This document shows, piece after piece, positions 27,398-36,560 of a DNA stretch of 64,000 bases. The stretch comes from Salegentibacter maritimus. Lineage in GTDB: Bacteria; Bacteroidota; Bacteroidia; Flavobacteriales; Flavobacteriaceae. The stretch is taken from assembly GCF_016236915.1 (NCBI RefSeq), contig NZ_JAEHOK010000001.1, positions 186,001 to 250,000 of the forward strand. The letters run 5' to 3'. Each line of letters begins with the position of its first letter. The first letter of the stretch is position 1. The notes beneath the pieces were generated by a model. That model searched no databases and had not been told where the DNA came from. It saw only the letters and a list, made by a program, of their open reading frames with translations. Made by a program: the position numbers and the translations under genes.

Positions 27398-28552
27398 ATG
27401 AAAAATAAGTTTACCTGGATTCTTAATTTTGTTATTCTATTTCTATTCCTAACTGCATGTAAGAATAACCAGAACGAACAAAAAACAACTTCTAAAAAGC
27501 TTGAAACAGCGCTTGAATTAAGTTACGCTAAGAGTTTTAGTATCAAAACATTTAATGATTTCTACCTAATAGAACTAAAATCTCCCTGGCCTAATGCCAA
27601 AGAGCCCTTCACTTATCTTCTTTTTAAGGAAAATGCTCAAATCCCAAAAGATTTAGAGTATGATCAAAAAGTGCAAATTCCGGTAAAAAAAATGGTTGTT
27701 ACTTCTACCACGCATATTCCGGCACTCGAAGCTTTAAATGAAGAAAACAGCCTTATTGGTTTCCCGGGCTTAGATTATATCTCTTCTGAAAAAACCAGAA
27801 AACTGATTAATTCCGGCAAAATTAAAGAGTTGGGGAAAAACGAAAATATCAATACCGAAATACTTATAGACCTGGAACCCGAAGTAGTTATTGGTTTTGC
27901 TATAGATGCGAATAACAAAACCCTGGAAACAATTCAAAAAATGGGAATTCCGGTGATGTACAACGGCGATTGGACAGAAAAAACTCCACTTGGAAAAGCA
28001 GAATGGATCAAGTTTTTTGGTGCTTTTTACGATAAGTTAGCTGAAGCCGAAGAAGAGTTTGAATCTATTGAAAAAGCTTATAAAGAAGCTAAAGATTTAG
28101 CAAAGTCGGCTAGAAATACCCCAAAAGTCTTAAGTGGTGCTATGTATAAAGACCAATGGTATTTACCTTACGGAAACTCATGGCATGCACAGTTTATTAA
28201 AGACGCCAATGCTAATTACGTATATTCTAATACCCGGGGGAACGGCAGCATGGCATTATCTTTTGAAAGTGTGCTGGAAAAAGCCCAGAACGCCGATTTT
28301 TGGATAAGTGCCGGACAGTTTACTTCTTACTCGCAACTTTTAGAAGAATCGGAACATTACAGACAATTTGAAGTGTTTCAGAAAAAAAATGTTTACAGTG
28401 TAAGCCTAACTAAAGGTGAAACCGGTGGAGTAATTTATTTTGAACTTGGCCCGCAACGCCCAGATTTAGTACTAAAAGACCTGGTTGCTATATTTCACCC
28501 AGATCTACTTCCTAATTACGAAACTACTTTTTTTAAGGCCCTGGAAGAGTAA
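27398..28552 (+). CDS. btuF: ABC transporter substrate-binding lipoprotein (BtuF-like)
   Basis: Periplasmic cobalamin-binding protein. The start at 27398 is preferred because it yields a proper lipoprotein signal (MKNKFTWILNFVILFLFLTACKNN), 384 residues; the reading frame is open upstream to an ATG at 27320 that would add 26 basic residues. The BtuF/FepB fold shows VVTSTTHIPALEALNEENSLIGF, a D-LEPEVVIGF segment and the final domain with SVSLTKGETGG. It heads the btuF-btuC-btuD set that diverges from the riboswitch-controlled btuB-btuG. Confidence 0.85.
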   Translation: MKNKFTWILNFVILFLFLTACKNNQNEQKTTSKKLETALELSYAKSFSIKTFNDFYLIELKSPWPNAKEPFTYLLFKENAQIPKDLEYDQKVQIPVKKMVVTSTTHIPALEALNEENSLIGFPGLDYISSEKTRKLINSGKIKELGKNENINTEILIDLEPEVVIGFAIDANNKTLETIQKMGIPVMYNGDWTEKTPLGKAEWIKFFGAFYDKLAEAEEEFESIEKAYKEAKDLAKSARNTPKVLSGAMYKDQWYLPYGNSWHAQFIKDANANYVYSNTRGNGSMALSFESVLEKAQNADFWISAGQFTSYSQLLEESEHYRQFEVFQKKNVYSVSLTKGETGGVIYFELGPQRPDLVLKDLVAIFHPDLLPNYETTFFKALEE

Positions 28553-28758
28553 TTTAGTAGCTTCAAGGCACTGGTTAAAACCTTATCTAAAAGTTTTTTT
28601 GAATTTCCGGGTAAGTATCATTGTGCATAAATCTTTTATATTGAGCACCCGGAAGTTTAAAATGGCCTTATATAGGCATCCATTTTTTATTATGCTTCTT
28701 CATTAATTTTATCTCCTCATTTTATTTCAGATATTTACACCCAAATAAATAACCGGTC

Positions 28759-29790
28759 TTGTTACATTCCCAAAAATATGTTCTTCCGCTGGTACTCCTT
28801 TTTCTGGGAGTGCTATTTCTTGGATTTTTGAATATTAGCCTGGGCTCGGTAAATATTCCATTTAAAGATGTCTTTGCTTCTATCTTTAACCTGGAAGTCT
28901 CTAAAGAAACCTGGCGATATATTATTGTGGAATATAGATTACCAAAAGCCATCACAGCCATTATAACCGGTTCTGGATTGGCCATAAGCGGGTTATTAAT
29001 GCAAACGCTATTTAGAAATCCATTGGCCGGGCCATATGTTTTAGGGTTAAGTAGTGGCGCAAGTTTAGGCGTAGCCATTGTAATTATGGGAGCTTCTATT
29101 TTTGGAGGTGTTTTTGCAGGAGTACTGTTATCTAAATGGAGCCTTGTAATAGCATCTAGCCTGGGAAGTTTATTGGTTCTTATGGCAGTAATACTGGCTT
29201 CAATAAAGCTTAGGGATACCATGGCCATCTTAATTATAGGCTTAATGTTTGCCAGTTTAACCGCTGCAGTGGTAAGTGTTCTTTCCTATTTTAGCCCTGC
29301 AGCACAACTACAGCAATATATATTCTGGTCTTTTGGAAGTTTAGGAGACCTTTCGTGGAACGAAGTTGGCATTTTAACCATTTTTTGGCTGGTAGGTTTG
29401 GCACTTGCCATGTCTTGTATCAAAAACCTGGATACCTTACTGCTTGGGGAACAATACGCGAAAAGCCTGGGGGTAAGTATTAAAAGAAACCGATTTGTAA
29501 TTATTATTGCTACCAGTTTACTTGCGGGCAGTATTACTGCTTTTGCCGGCCCTATTGCTTTTGTAGGTTTAGCTGTTCCACACTTAATAAGGCAGGTAAT
29601 TCCTGTAAACAATCACCAAATTTTAGTTCCCGCAGTTATTTTAGGCGGAGCTGCTTTAATGCTTATTTGTGATATTGCAGCCCAATTACCGGGGCAGGAA
29701 TATACCCTGCCCATAAATGCCATAACTTCTTTGATTGGTGCCCCGGTAGTGATTTGGCTTTTAGTTCGCAAACGAAAATTTCTATTCTAA
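28759..29790 (+). CDS. btuC: FecCD-family ABC transporter permease (BtuC-like)
   Basis: A 343-residue permease with about ten membrane segments. The signature stretch ITGSGLAISGLLMQTLFRNPLAGPYVLGLSSGASLGVA (about 73-110, given in part) is characteristic of the FecCD/BtuC family, as is the cytoplasmic coupling region before PIAFVGLAVPHLIRQ. The start is TTG at 28759: an in-frame TAA lies only 9 bp upstream and there is no ATG before the first membrane helix. A gap of 206 bp separates it from btuF. The protein is a homodimer in this family. Confidence 0.88.
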   Translation: MLHSQKYVLPLVLLFLGVLFLGFLNISLGSVNIPFKDVFASIFNLEVSKETWRYIIVEYRLPKAITAIITGSGLAISGLLMQTLFRNPLAGPYVLGLSSGASLGVAIVIMGASIFGGVFAGVLLSKWSLVIASSLGSLLVLMAVILASIKLRDTMAILIIGLMFASLTAAVVSVLSYFSPAAQLQQYIFWSFGSLGDLSWNEVGILTIFWLVGLALAMSCIKNLDTLLLGEQYAKSLGVSIKRNRFVIIIATSLLAGSITAFAGPIAFVGLAVPHLIRQVIPVNNHQILVPAVILGGAALMLICDIAAQLPGQEYTLPINAITSLIGAPVVIWLLVRKRKFLF

Positions 29791-29792
29791 CA

Positions 29793-30587
29793 TTGGAGAA
29801 ATCCCAACAACATAGTATTCTTAAAACCACTAACCTGGATATTGGCTACAGCACAAAAGCTAAAAAAACCATTATTGCTAAGGCTATTGATATTGAAGTA
29901 AACCAGGGAGAACTTGTTGCCGTAATTGGTGTAAATGGAGTTGGAAAGTCTACATTTCTACGAACATTAAGCGGTGTTCAGGATGCACTTCAAGGCGAGG
30001 TTTTAGTAAAACACCAAAAAATTAAACAAATAGATTCCCTGGAACTAGCCTCTTTAATAAGTCTTGTGCTTACCGAGCAACCCATTTCTAAAAATCTGAG
30101 TGTTTTTGAGTTGGTGGCACTGGGTAGGCAGCCGTATACCAATTGGATTGGCCGATTAGGTAAAAATGATCTTCGCCAAATAAAGAAAGCGTTGCAGCAT
30201 GTAGGCATTGAAGACCTGCAAAACAAAAAATGCTACGAATTAAGTGACGGGCAATTACAAAAGGTATTAATAGCCCGTGCTATAGCTCAAAACACCCCCC
30301 TGGTTATTCTGGATGAACCCACCACCCATTTAGACCTTTACCATAAAGCTTATGTGCTAAAACTGCTAAAAAAGCTTACCAGGAAAACAAACAAAGCTAT
30401 TGTGTTTGCTTCGCATGAAATCAATCTAGCCATTCAGCTGTGCGATAAGATAATTTTAATGCAGCCAAACAAAGTTAGTACAGGTTCTCCCCGGGAACTG
30501 TTGGAATCTGGTGCCTTTTCCAGTGTCTTCCCTGAGGGCTTAATCGTTTTTGATAAAGCTTCCGCTTCTTTTAAAATTAAGCCTTAA
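29793..30587 (+). CDS. btuD: ABC transporter ATP-binding protein (BtuD-like)
   Basis: ATPase subunit of the cobalamin importer. Walker A GVNGVGKST, Q-loop region LVLTEQP, signature LSDGQLQKVLIARA, Walker B LVILDEPTTHLDL and the H-loop FASHE are all present. The signature has D for the usual G at its third place (LSDGQ). The start is most likely TTG at 29793, 2 bp past the btuC stop (264 residues); the frame is also open from a TTG at 29754 inside btuC. The 3' end overlaps the convergent pel-like operon by 4 bp. Confidence 0.88.
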   Translation: MEKSQQHSILKTTNLDIGYSTKAKKTIIAKAIDIEVNQGELVAVIGVNGVGKSTFLRTLSGVQDALQGEVLVKHQKIKQIDSLELASLISLVLTEQPISKNLSVFELVALGRQPYTNWIGRLGKNDLRQIKKALQHVGIEDLQNKKCYELSDGQLQKVLIARAIAQNTPLVILDEPTTHLDLYHKAYVLKLLKKLTRKTNKAIVFASHEINLAIQLCDKIILMQPNKVSTGSPRELLESGAFSSVFPEGLIVFDKASASFKIKP

Positions 30588-33500
30588 TTCTCCTTAAAAA
30601 TATATTTTAAACCAAATGTAAAGTTATTGGAGTAAAAGTTTTTTAGTGTGTAAAATTCGGCCCGGGCATCAAAATAAAGATACTTTGAAACTGGCCAGGT
30701 TATATTTCCGCGGTAGCGTTGAAATTCATCAGAAAAAGTATCGAGGAAATAACCCGCATCCAGATTGATCTTCCAAAAATTATTTTCATCTAAATATTCG
30801 TATGTCAGTCCCATTCCGCCATATAATCTTTTATCTAAGGTCCAGTAAGGATATCCGCCCGTTCTGGTTGAATTACCCAACATTCCTGAGATTTCGGAAT
30901 AAGGTTTAAATTTAGACTTATCATTAAGGACAACATCCATAGAAATACCGGTTAAAGCCTGTATATCCTGCACATCGTCGCTAAAATGATTCCCCTCCAG
31001 GTAAAGAATTGCGCGAAATTTTTTCTTAAACTGAAGTTCTTCGTAAATATTTAATTGGGTTTGGTAAATATCCAGGGAATAGGCCGGTCCTGTAATAGCA
31101 GGTTTCCTGGAAAGTTGCACCGAACTATACAGGCTGTCTATAGAAATAGAGGCCGAAGCATTTAAATGCAAATAAGCTTTCCCTACTTCATTAAACTCCA
31201 AACGGGTACCAAAACCATAATTAATCTTTTCAAACCTTTCCCGTGATTTAAACCTATAAATCAAACCGGGCAATTGCTCATCTATATTGTTTTTTAAACT
31301 TTCCTGCACAGGTATGGCATAGGCTTTATAATAGCTAAGTCCGAATTGATGTTGATGTAACTTTTTATCCCGGATACCATACACAGCCTCGGTACCAAAA
31401 GAAGTAGGGTCTAGCCTATCGCTAATAATATTACTCTTCAAACTTAGAAAATCACCTTCGGTAATTCTTAGGTTATGCTTTAGTTGTGCGGCCACTTCCG
31501 GGTAAAAAAGAGATGGATATCCCTTCAATAGCATTCGTTTTTCCAGGGAACTTAAATAGCGAACATCTTTGTTGAGCTGTCTTCTTAAGCGTTCTTTTTT
31601 CTCTGAATCTACCAATTGTGAAGTTAATTTCCAGGCCTTGGTTATCTGGCCCCGCCCCAAATAATATTCCGCCATAAATGCCTGGATAAGCTCTTTTTCC
31701 TTCAAATTATTTTTCACGGAATAATTAGCGTACAAACGTTCTACTTCGTTATAATTCTTTAAGGCATACAACCACTGCATTCGCTCTACAACAGGGAAAT
31801 TATCGGCACAGGCAGACCACTCCAATGCTTTTCTAAAACTTCCCTGGTTGCCATAGGTGTAGGCAATTGTAGCTGCCAGCGGCTTGAGTCCTTTATCACA
31901 AGCTTTTATCTCCAAAAGTTCCTGAGCCGCTTTTTTATTATTATCGGCAATAAGATATTCTATATAAATAGGAAAATTCTTCTCTTTAAAAAATTCGTAA
32001 TCCCCAGATTGCAATCGCCAATTATTCACTGATTCTTCACCAATTTCTTTGCTGCATTTAGACCATAAAATGGCTTTTTCATATTCTCCGGCATCAGCAA
32101 AAATCCAGGAAATAGTTGAAGCGGCAGACTTAAAATCTTCCCGGCAGAGTGCAATGTCCTTAACAAGGTTAAAGGCAGTTTCAGGAAATTTTTCATTTAA
32201 AAGTGATAAATAGCCAAACCTGTTTTCAGCCGAATTGGCATTATCTATTAATTTTAATAATTCATTACGGCTTAGCTGAACTTCGGTTTCACTACCAAAA
32301 TAAGCAATAAAATCTTTCCTAAAACCTACATTTTTTGGATATAATTCTATTTGCCTTAACATCCATCGTCTTCTGGTTTCCAAATTTGGGTAATCGCTTT
32401 GGGCTGTAAATTCTACAGAAAGCGCAACATAAACCGAAGATGCTTTTTTGGAAAATTTTTGTTCCAGTAAAGGCCATATTTCATTCTGACGTCCCTCCCA
32501 GCCCAGATACTTAAATAAATCTATCCAGGTTTGCCGATTAAAATTATTAGCAATGCTAATTTCAGACTTCAACTCTTCGATTTTCCTTTCTACCTCCACA
32601 TCACCTTGATTTTCTGAAGGTTTTGTAGATAAATAAACCTCAAACTCCTGTTGCAACGAATTTTGTAAATTACGAGGAGAATTATTTTTGAATTTAGGTA
32701 AGCTCAGTTGGTTTTTAAAAGTTTGAATATTATATAGAAAACCTTCCAAAAGAGGTGTTTTAGTATATTTACGCTTATTCTGAGTAAGATAGGACTCTAT
32801 TTCATTATTATTTTCTGCGGATATATAAACAAACCAAAAATTTTCATTTTCTGCTGAATTTTTGGTCTGGGCAGACACCTGGACAGTCTTTTCCCCTTCT
32901 GAAAATTGATATGTAGTCTCTCGCCAATTTTTGGTAATTTTTGCCGCATCTGAAACCTTTAAAAATCGAATAAGGGGAAAGGTTTCTTTTACTCCTTGTA
33001 TATAATCCCTAAATCTAGGCAGCAAGCCGGGAGAACCATCATCTGAAATTCTCCAACCATAAGCGTTTATATTTCTCAAAATATAATCTCCAGCACTGTC
33101 CAAACCTTCTTCCCCGGGAATTTGATAAATATCATCGGGATGGATAAAATGGGTCCAAATACCGGTATAAAGATACAATGACTGTTGATTAAATTCCTGG
33201 GTTGATGTCATTGCAAAACCACTGGTTATCCTTGGGAAATTAAAGAAATGGTAATTGTAAGGTTCGGGATCAAACTCCCGATATCCCCCTTCCTCAAAAT
33301 CCCCCAAATAAAGGCTGGCATTATACTTAATACTTGGTATATTTTCTTCCAATGCCAAAAAACCCGTACTATCTATAATATTAGATGGCGGCACATACGA
33401 TTTAGGTAACTCGCCATAACCACGTGCAGCCCAACGTTTTTTAACCGCCTGCAAACTTAACCCCATATAGCTTTTGCTAGGCCATTCTGCCTGCGTAAGT

Positions 33501-34579
33501 GAAACGTGATTATAGCCATGTAGGTCTATTTCATGCGTGGAGTTTCTTATATCAAACATCAATTTATCGGAACCATTTTGTCCTTCTAAAATAGAACGTT
33601 CCCATTCCCCAAAATTAAATGGTGGAGTTGTTTTATTAGAATAATCAAAACAAACATAAGCCGAATAAGCGATATCTTCTTCTTTAGCCAATTTCAACAT
33701 ATCTTTCCACCAAACTTTTGAATAAAAGTCGGCCTGGCTTAAGTCCATCTCCGATTGCACCGGCTCCATTTTGGCATTATAAAGCGGTGCCGGAAAATCA
33801 TCTAACATAATACTTGAGGCATTTGCTATTGGGTAAGGAACCCCTTCTAAACCTTCTAAAATGGCAGCAAAAAATAACCCACGCTCCTGCTTTTGCGAAA
33901 ATTGTTCTGTGTTAAAGGAAATAACCGTCCCCTTTCCTATTCTATTCTTAATGATTAGTGGATAACTTTCTTCAGAAAATGCAGTTGCCAAAACCTCAAC
34001 CTCTTCTTTAAAGTTATTTTCTTTTAATCCATAATGAATGGTACTGTTCCTGTAGTGCTTTCCTTTTAATCCGGGTATAAAATCTGTTTTAAATAGAAAT
34101 CCCTTAGCGGTAGTGTTTATTTGTAAATCGGCGTCTGCTTTTACTCCGGCTAAAAATCCAAAATTTTTATCTACTCCAGTCGTAGGAATAAAAAGATGTC
34201 CGCCATTTGCAACAAAATTGATAAGAAAATCCATAGCCCGGGGGTTTAATTGGGCCAGATTATAAATTACTATGCTTTTTACCGAACCCGGTATGCCGGG
34301 TTCTTTATTAAAATCTTCCTGTGAAATTTCACCAAAAGGAATTTTTGCATAATTAAGGGTCTTTCGAATGTGCCTACTGTTTTTTAGGCTTAAATCATTC
34401 TCTGCATCTAAAATATAAGCTACCAGGGGCGTATTGCTAATTTCATCATAAAGTACCCGAGGATTGCTCTTTATACTTTTAGAGTCTTCACCATCGGCCT
34501 GACAGCCCGCTATAAAAGATACAAGAAAGCCTAAGGATATATATATTAATAAATTGATTAGTAGTTTTATTCTCATCAA
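30584..34579 (-). CDS. Fusion lipoprotein: PelA-type deacetylase-like domain + PelB-like helical repeats and beta-barrel
   Basis: A 1331-residue protein, likely an outer-membrane lipoprotein (lipobox IAGC, Cys26). Residues about 45-250 look like a flavodoxin/glutamine-amidotransferase-like Rossmann domain (SIVIYNLAQLN, NGGHLFIPTTG). About 255-560 resembles a CE4-like polysaccharide deacetylase: IMLDDFPAP (possible catalytic Asp pair near 260), DLHGYNH (HxxxH near 353) and HFIHPDDI (near 480). About 690-1030 is helical, TPR-like (AGEYEKAILWSKC, GNQGSFRKALEWSAC). About 1040-1331 has the alternating pattern of a beta-barrel and ends in LKYIFKEN. Last gene of the operon, overlapping the previous gene by 4 bp. 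In Pseudomonas these two functions are separate proteins (PelA, PelB) that form a complex. It may belong to the family called DUF2194, which I cannot check. Confidence 0.75.
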   Translation of the reverse strand: MMRIKLLINLLIYISLGFLVSFIAGCQADGEDSKSIKSNPRVLYDEISNTPLVAYILDAENDLSLKNSRHIRKTLNYAKIPFGEISQEDFNKEPGIPGSVKSIVIYNLAQLNPRAMDFLINFVANGGHLFIPTTGVDKNFGFLAGVKADADLQINTTAKGFLFKTDFIPGLKGKHYRNSTIHYGLKENNFKEEVEVLATAFSEESYPLIIKNRIGKGTVISFNTEQFSQKQERGLFFAAILEGLEGVPYPIANASSIMLDDFPAPLYNAKMEPVQSEMDLSQADFYSKVWWKDMLKLAKEEDIAYSAYVCFDYSNKTTPPFNFGEWERSILEGQNGSDKLMFDIRNSTHEIDLHGYNHVSLTQAEWPSKSYMGLSLQAVKKRWAARGYGELPKSYVPPSNIIDSTGFLALEENIPSIKYNASLYLGDFEEGGYREFDPEPYNYHFFNFPRITSGFAMTSTQEFNQQSLYLYTGIWTHFIHPDDIYQIPGEEGLDSAGDYILRNINAYGWRISDDGSPGLLPRFRDYIQGVKETFPLIRFLKVSDAAKITKNWRETTYQFSEGEKTVQVSAQTKNSAENENFWFVYISAENNNEIESYLTQNKRKYTKTPLLEGFLYNIQTFKNQLSLPKFKNNSPRNLQNSLQQEFEVYLSTKPSENQGDVEVERKIEELKSEISIANNFNRQTWIDLFKYLGWEGRQNEIWPLLEQKFSKKASSVYVALSVEFTAQSDYPNLETRRRWMLRQIELYPKNVGFRKDFIAYFGSETEVQLSRNELLKLIDNANSAENRFGYLSLLNEKFPETAFNLVKDIALCREDFKSAASTISWIFADAGEYEKAILWSKCSKEIGEESVNNWRLQSGDYEFFKEKNFPIYIEYLIADNNKKAAQELLEIKACDKGLKPLAATIAYTYGNQGSFRKALEWSACADNFPVVERMQWLYALKNYNEVERLYANYSVKNNLKEKELIQAFMAEYYLGRGQITKAWKLTSQLVDSEKKERLRRQLNKDVRYLSSLEKRMLLKGYPSLFYPEVAAQLKHNLRITEGDFLSLKSNIISDRLDPTSFGTEAVYGIRDKKLHQHQFGLSYYKAYAIPVQESLKNNIDEQLPGLIYRFKSRERFEKINYGFGTRLEFNEVGKAYLHLNASASISIDSLYSSVQLSRKPAITGPAYSLDIYQTQLNIYEELQFKKKFRAILYLEGNHFSDDVQDIQALTGISMDVVLNDKSKFKPYSEISGMLGNSTRTGGYPYWTLDKRLYGGMGLTYEYLDENNFWKINLDAGYFLDTFSDEFQRYRGNITWPVSKYLYFDARAEFYTLKNFYSNNFTFGLKYIFKEN

Positions 34580-36552
34580 AATAATAATTCATTAATGTTG
34601 CTAGAACGAGGTCTATTCTCTATCTTATATACTTTTAAAAGCCTGGTATTATAATAGACACTTACTGCCCTACCTTTGGCTTTTAGTAATTCTATTCTCT
34701 CTTTTGTTAATGATTGCTGTGCTTTAAAAGCTTCTTTTTCGGTAGTATCTTCATATACAAAAACAAACAAGGTTTCAGGCAAGATAATATCCGGATTATT
34801 CAAAAGATAGGTTGCATTATTTCTATACGTGTTGAACCTTCTATCACGTTGAATATAATTTTCATTAAAATAATCGTAGTTATAATAATAATGGTCGTTA
34901 TTACTAAAGCTATAATAGGGCAAAGAATTTACAATAGCATAAGAATAGGGCAAATTTTCTGATTGTATCTTTGCATAAGCTTCAAATACATTGTTTTCTG
35001 TTTTATTAGACTCAAAATTGAAAGTAGCTTCCTGCGGAAATGTGTATATAGCAAAACCTAAAATTATTGCGGCACCACTAACAACTTCAATAATGGTGCT
35101 CAATGGACTTTGCTTTTTAAAAATAGCAATTAGATTTACTACAATGTTTAGTATTATTCCGAAGAAAATTGGAATAAACACACATAGCACCTGACTTAAA
35201 AGATCCAAATCTAATAAAACCTCGTCTATATGGTAAAGACCGAATAGTATATTAAGGAAAATTAGGAAAATAAGACTCGCAAGCCATTTATGTGGTTTCT
35301 TTAGGTATTTAAAGATGGTGATAACTAAAAAAACAACTGCTGCAACCTGGTAATAATAAATAAGTTCTTTAAATGGAAGAACTAAACTGGAATTGTATGT
35401 ATAAGCATCAAAAGAAAAAAGGTTGGAAACAATAAAAGCCCCCATATCTTCTTGCTTTATAAGAGCTGCCACTCCATAAATAACACCAATTAGACTAACC
35501 GAAGCAAGATATGCGAAAATAACTTGAGACACCTGCTTTAAGTTATCCCTAAATTTAAAGAAGAACAAAATAAATAGGAAAAGAGGAATTATTAGCAAGC
35601 CTACAAACAAGTCTAAAATTAAAATAGTTGTAAAAAGAACCACAAACCATCCAAATATGAGCTTTCTATTAAAACGAAAACTTTGTGGATAAATACCAAA
35701 AAACATGGTAGGCACTGCAATAATTAGGGCCGTAAAAACAGACTTGTGTTCCGCTACTAAATCTAAATTCATTGGCAGAAAGGAATATAGTAAGGCAAAA
35801 CTTAAGCCTGCCAATATACCCGGGGCGTGTTTTCGGGAAATCTTATAAACTACCCAATATATAACCAGGGAGAGCAAGGCAGATTCCAGAAGTCCGAAAG
35901 ATTGCAAAGCCTCAGCATTCGTGATACTGGTTATTTTTGCGTAAAGATTTATAATTAAGTAATCTCCCATCATTTCACCCGGATGAAAAAACCACGTCTC
36001 AAAAGAAAGGTCGTTTATTAGGTTTAACTTTTTAAACCAGTGGTACGAAAGCGTGAATACATCTTCACTAAATAACGAGCTTCTGGAAACATAGGTTATT
36101 ATAGGCAATAAAAAGCCAATTGCCAATTGCCAGTTTTTATGGTATTCAGATAATCCTTCCCCTCTATTCTTATACGTGGGTTTTATAATGTTATCTCTAT
36201 CCAAAAAACTCTTTCGCCTTTCAAGCTTGATTACGGCATACAGAATAGTACGGGTATATATTCTTTGTAGCTGATCCCTAATTGGTTTTCTATAATTAAG
36301 GTTCATAAAGGTTAAGCTAATAACGGCAATAGCAATACAAATTATAACAAATAGATCAAATGTATTAGTAAGCACTAATATAAAACCTCCTAAAAGCACG
36401 GAAGCAAGAATTAAGGTGATGGTAGGAATTAAGAAGTTTAATGCTGTTTGCGCAGAGACACGGGCAGAAATTATTCTATGTATTAAAAGAATTAATACAA
36501 AGAACAAAATAATTCTTAAGGGTCCGGCAAGTAGGTAGGGCTCTAAAAACAT
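34576..36552 (-). CDS. Polytopic membrane protein of the pel-like operon, possibly GT-C-like
   Basis: 658 residues with about twelve predicted membrane helices (three within residues 8-88, the others about 140-490), and a C-terminal soluble domain of about 150 residues rich in Tyr and Asn (SNNDHYYYNYDYFNENY). An acidic pair after an early helix (SSLFSEDVFTL) and this topology recall GT-C glycosyltransferases, but I see no decisive motif. It shows no resemblance to PelD (GAF-GGDEF) or PelE. It starts 8 bp after the GH114 gene and overlaps the next gene by 4 bp, so it is surely part of the operon. Role in polymerisation or export is inference. Confidence 0.7.
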   Translation of the reverse strand: MFLEPYLLAGPLRIILFFVLILLIHRIISARVSAQTALNFLIPTITLILASVLLGGFILVLTNTFDLFVIICIAIAVISLTFMNLNYRKPIRDQLQRIYTRTILYAVIKLERRKSFLDRDNIIKPTYKNRGEGLSEYHKNWQLAIGFLLPIITYVSRSSLFSEDVFTLSYHWFKKLNLINDLSFETWFFHPGEMMGDYLIINLYAKITSITNAEALQSFGLLESALLSLVIYWVVYKISRKHAPGILAGLSFALLYSFLPMNLDLVAEHKSVFTALIIAVPTMFFGIYPQSFRFNRKLIFGWFVVLFTTILILDLFVGLLIIPLFLFILFFFKFRDNLKQVSQVIFAYLASVSLIGVIYGVAALIKQEDMGAFIVSNLFSFDAYTYNSSLVLPFKELIYYYQVAAVVFLVITIFKYLKKPHKWLASLIFLIFLNILFGLYHIDEVLLDLDLLSQVLCVFIPIFFGIILNIVVNLIAIFKKQSPLSTIIEVVSGAAIILGFAIYTFPQEATFNFESNKTENNVFEAYAKIQSENLPYSYAIVNSLPYYSFSNNDHYYYNYDYFNENYIQRDRRFNTYRNNATYLLNNPDIILPETLFVFVYEDTTEKEAFKAQQSLTKERIELLKAKGRAVSVYYNTRLLKVYKIENRPRSSNINELLF

Positions 36553-36560
36553 AATTCACT

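Noticed and set aside
30584-34579. Interpretation as a TonB-dependent receptor because of the C-terminal barrel
   Set aside because: No plug domain or Ton box, and the N-terminal deacetylase-like and helical parts fit PelA/PelB instead.
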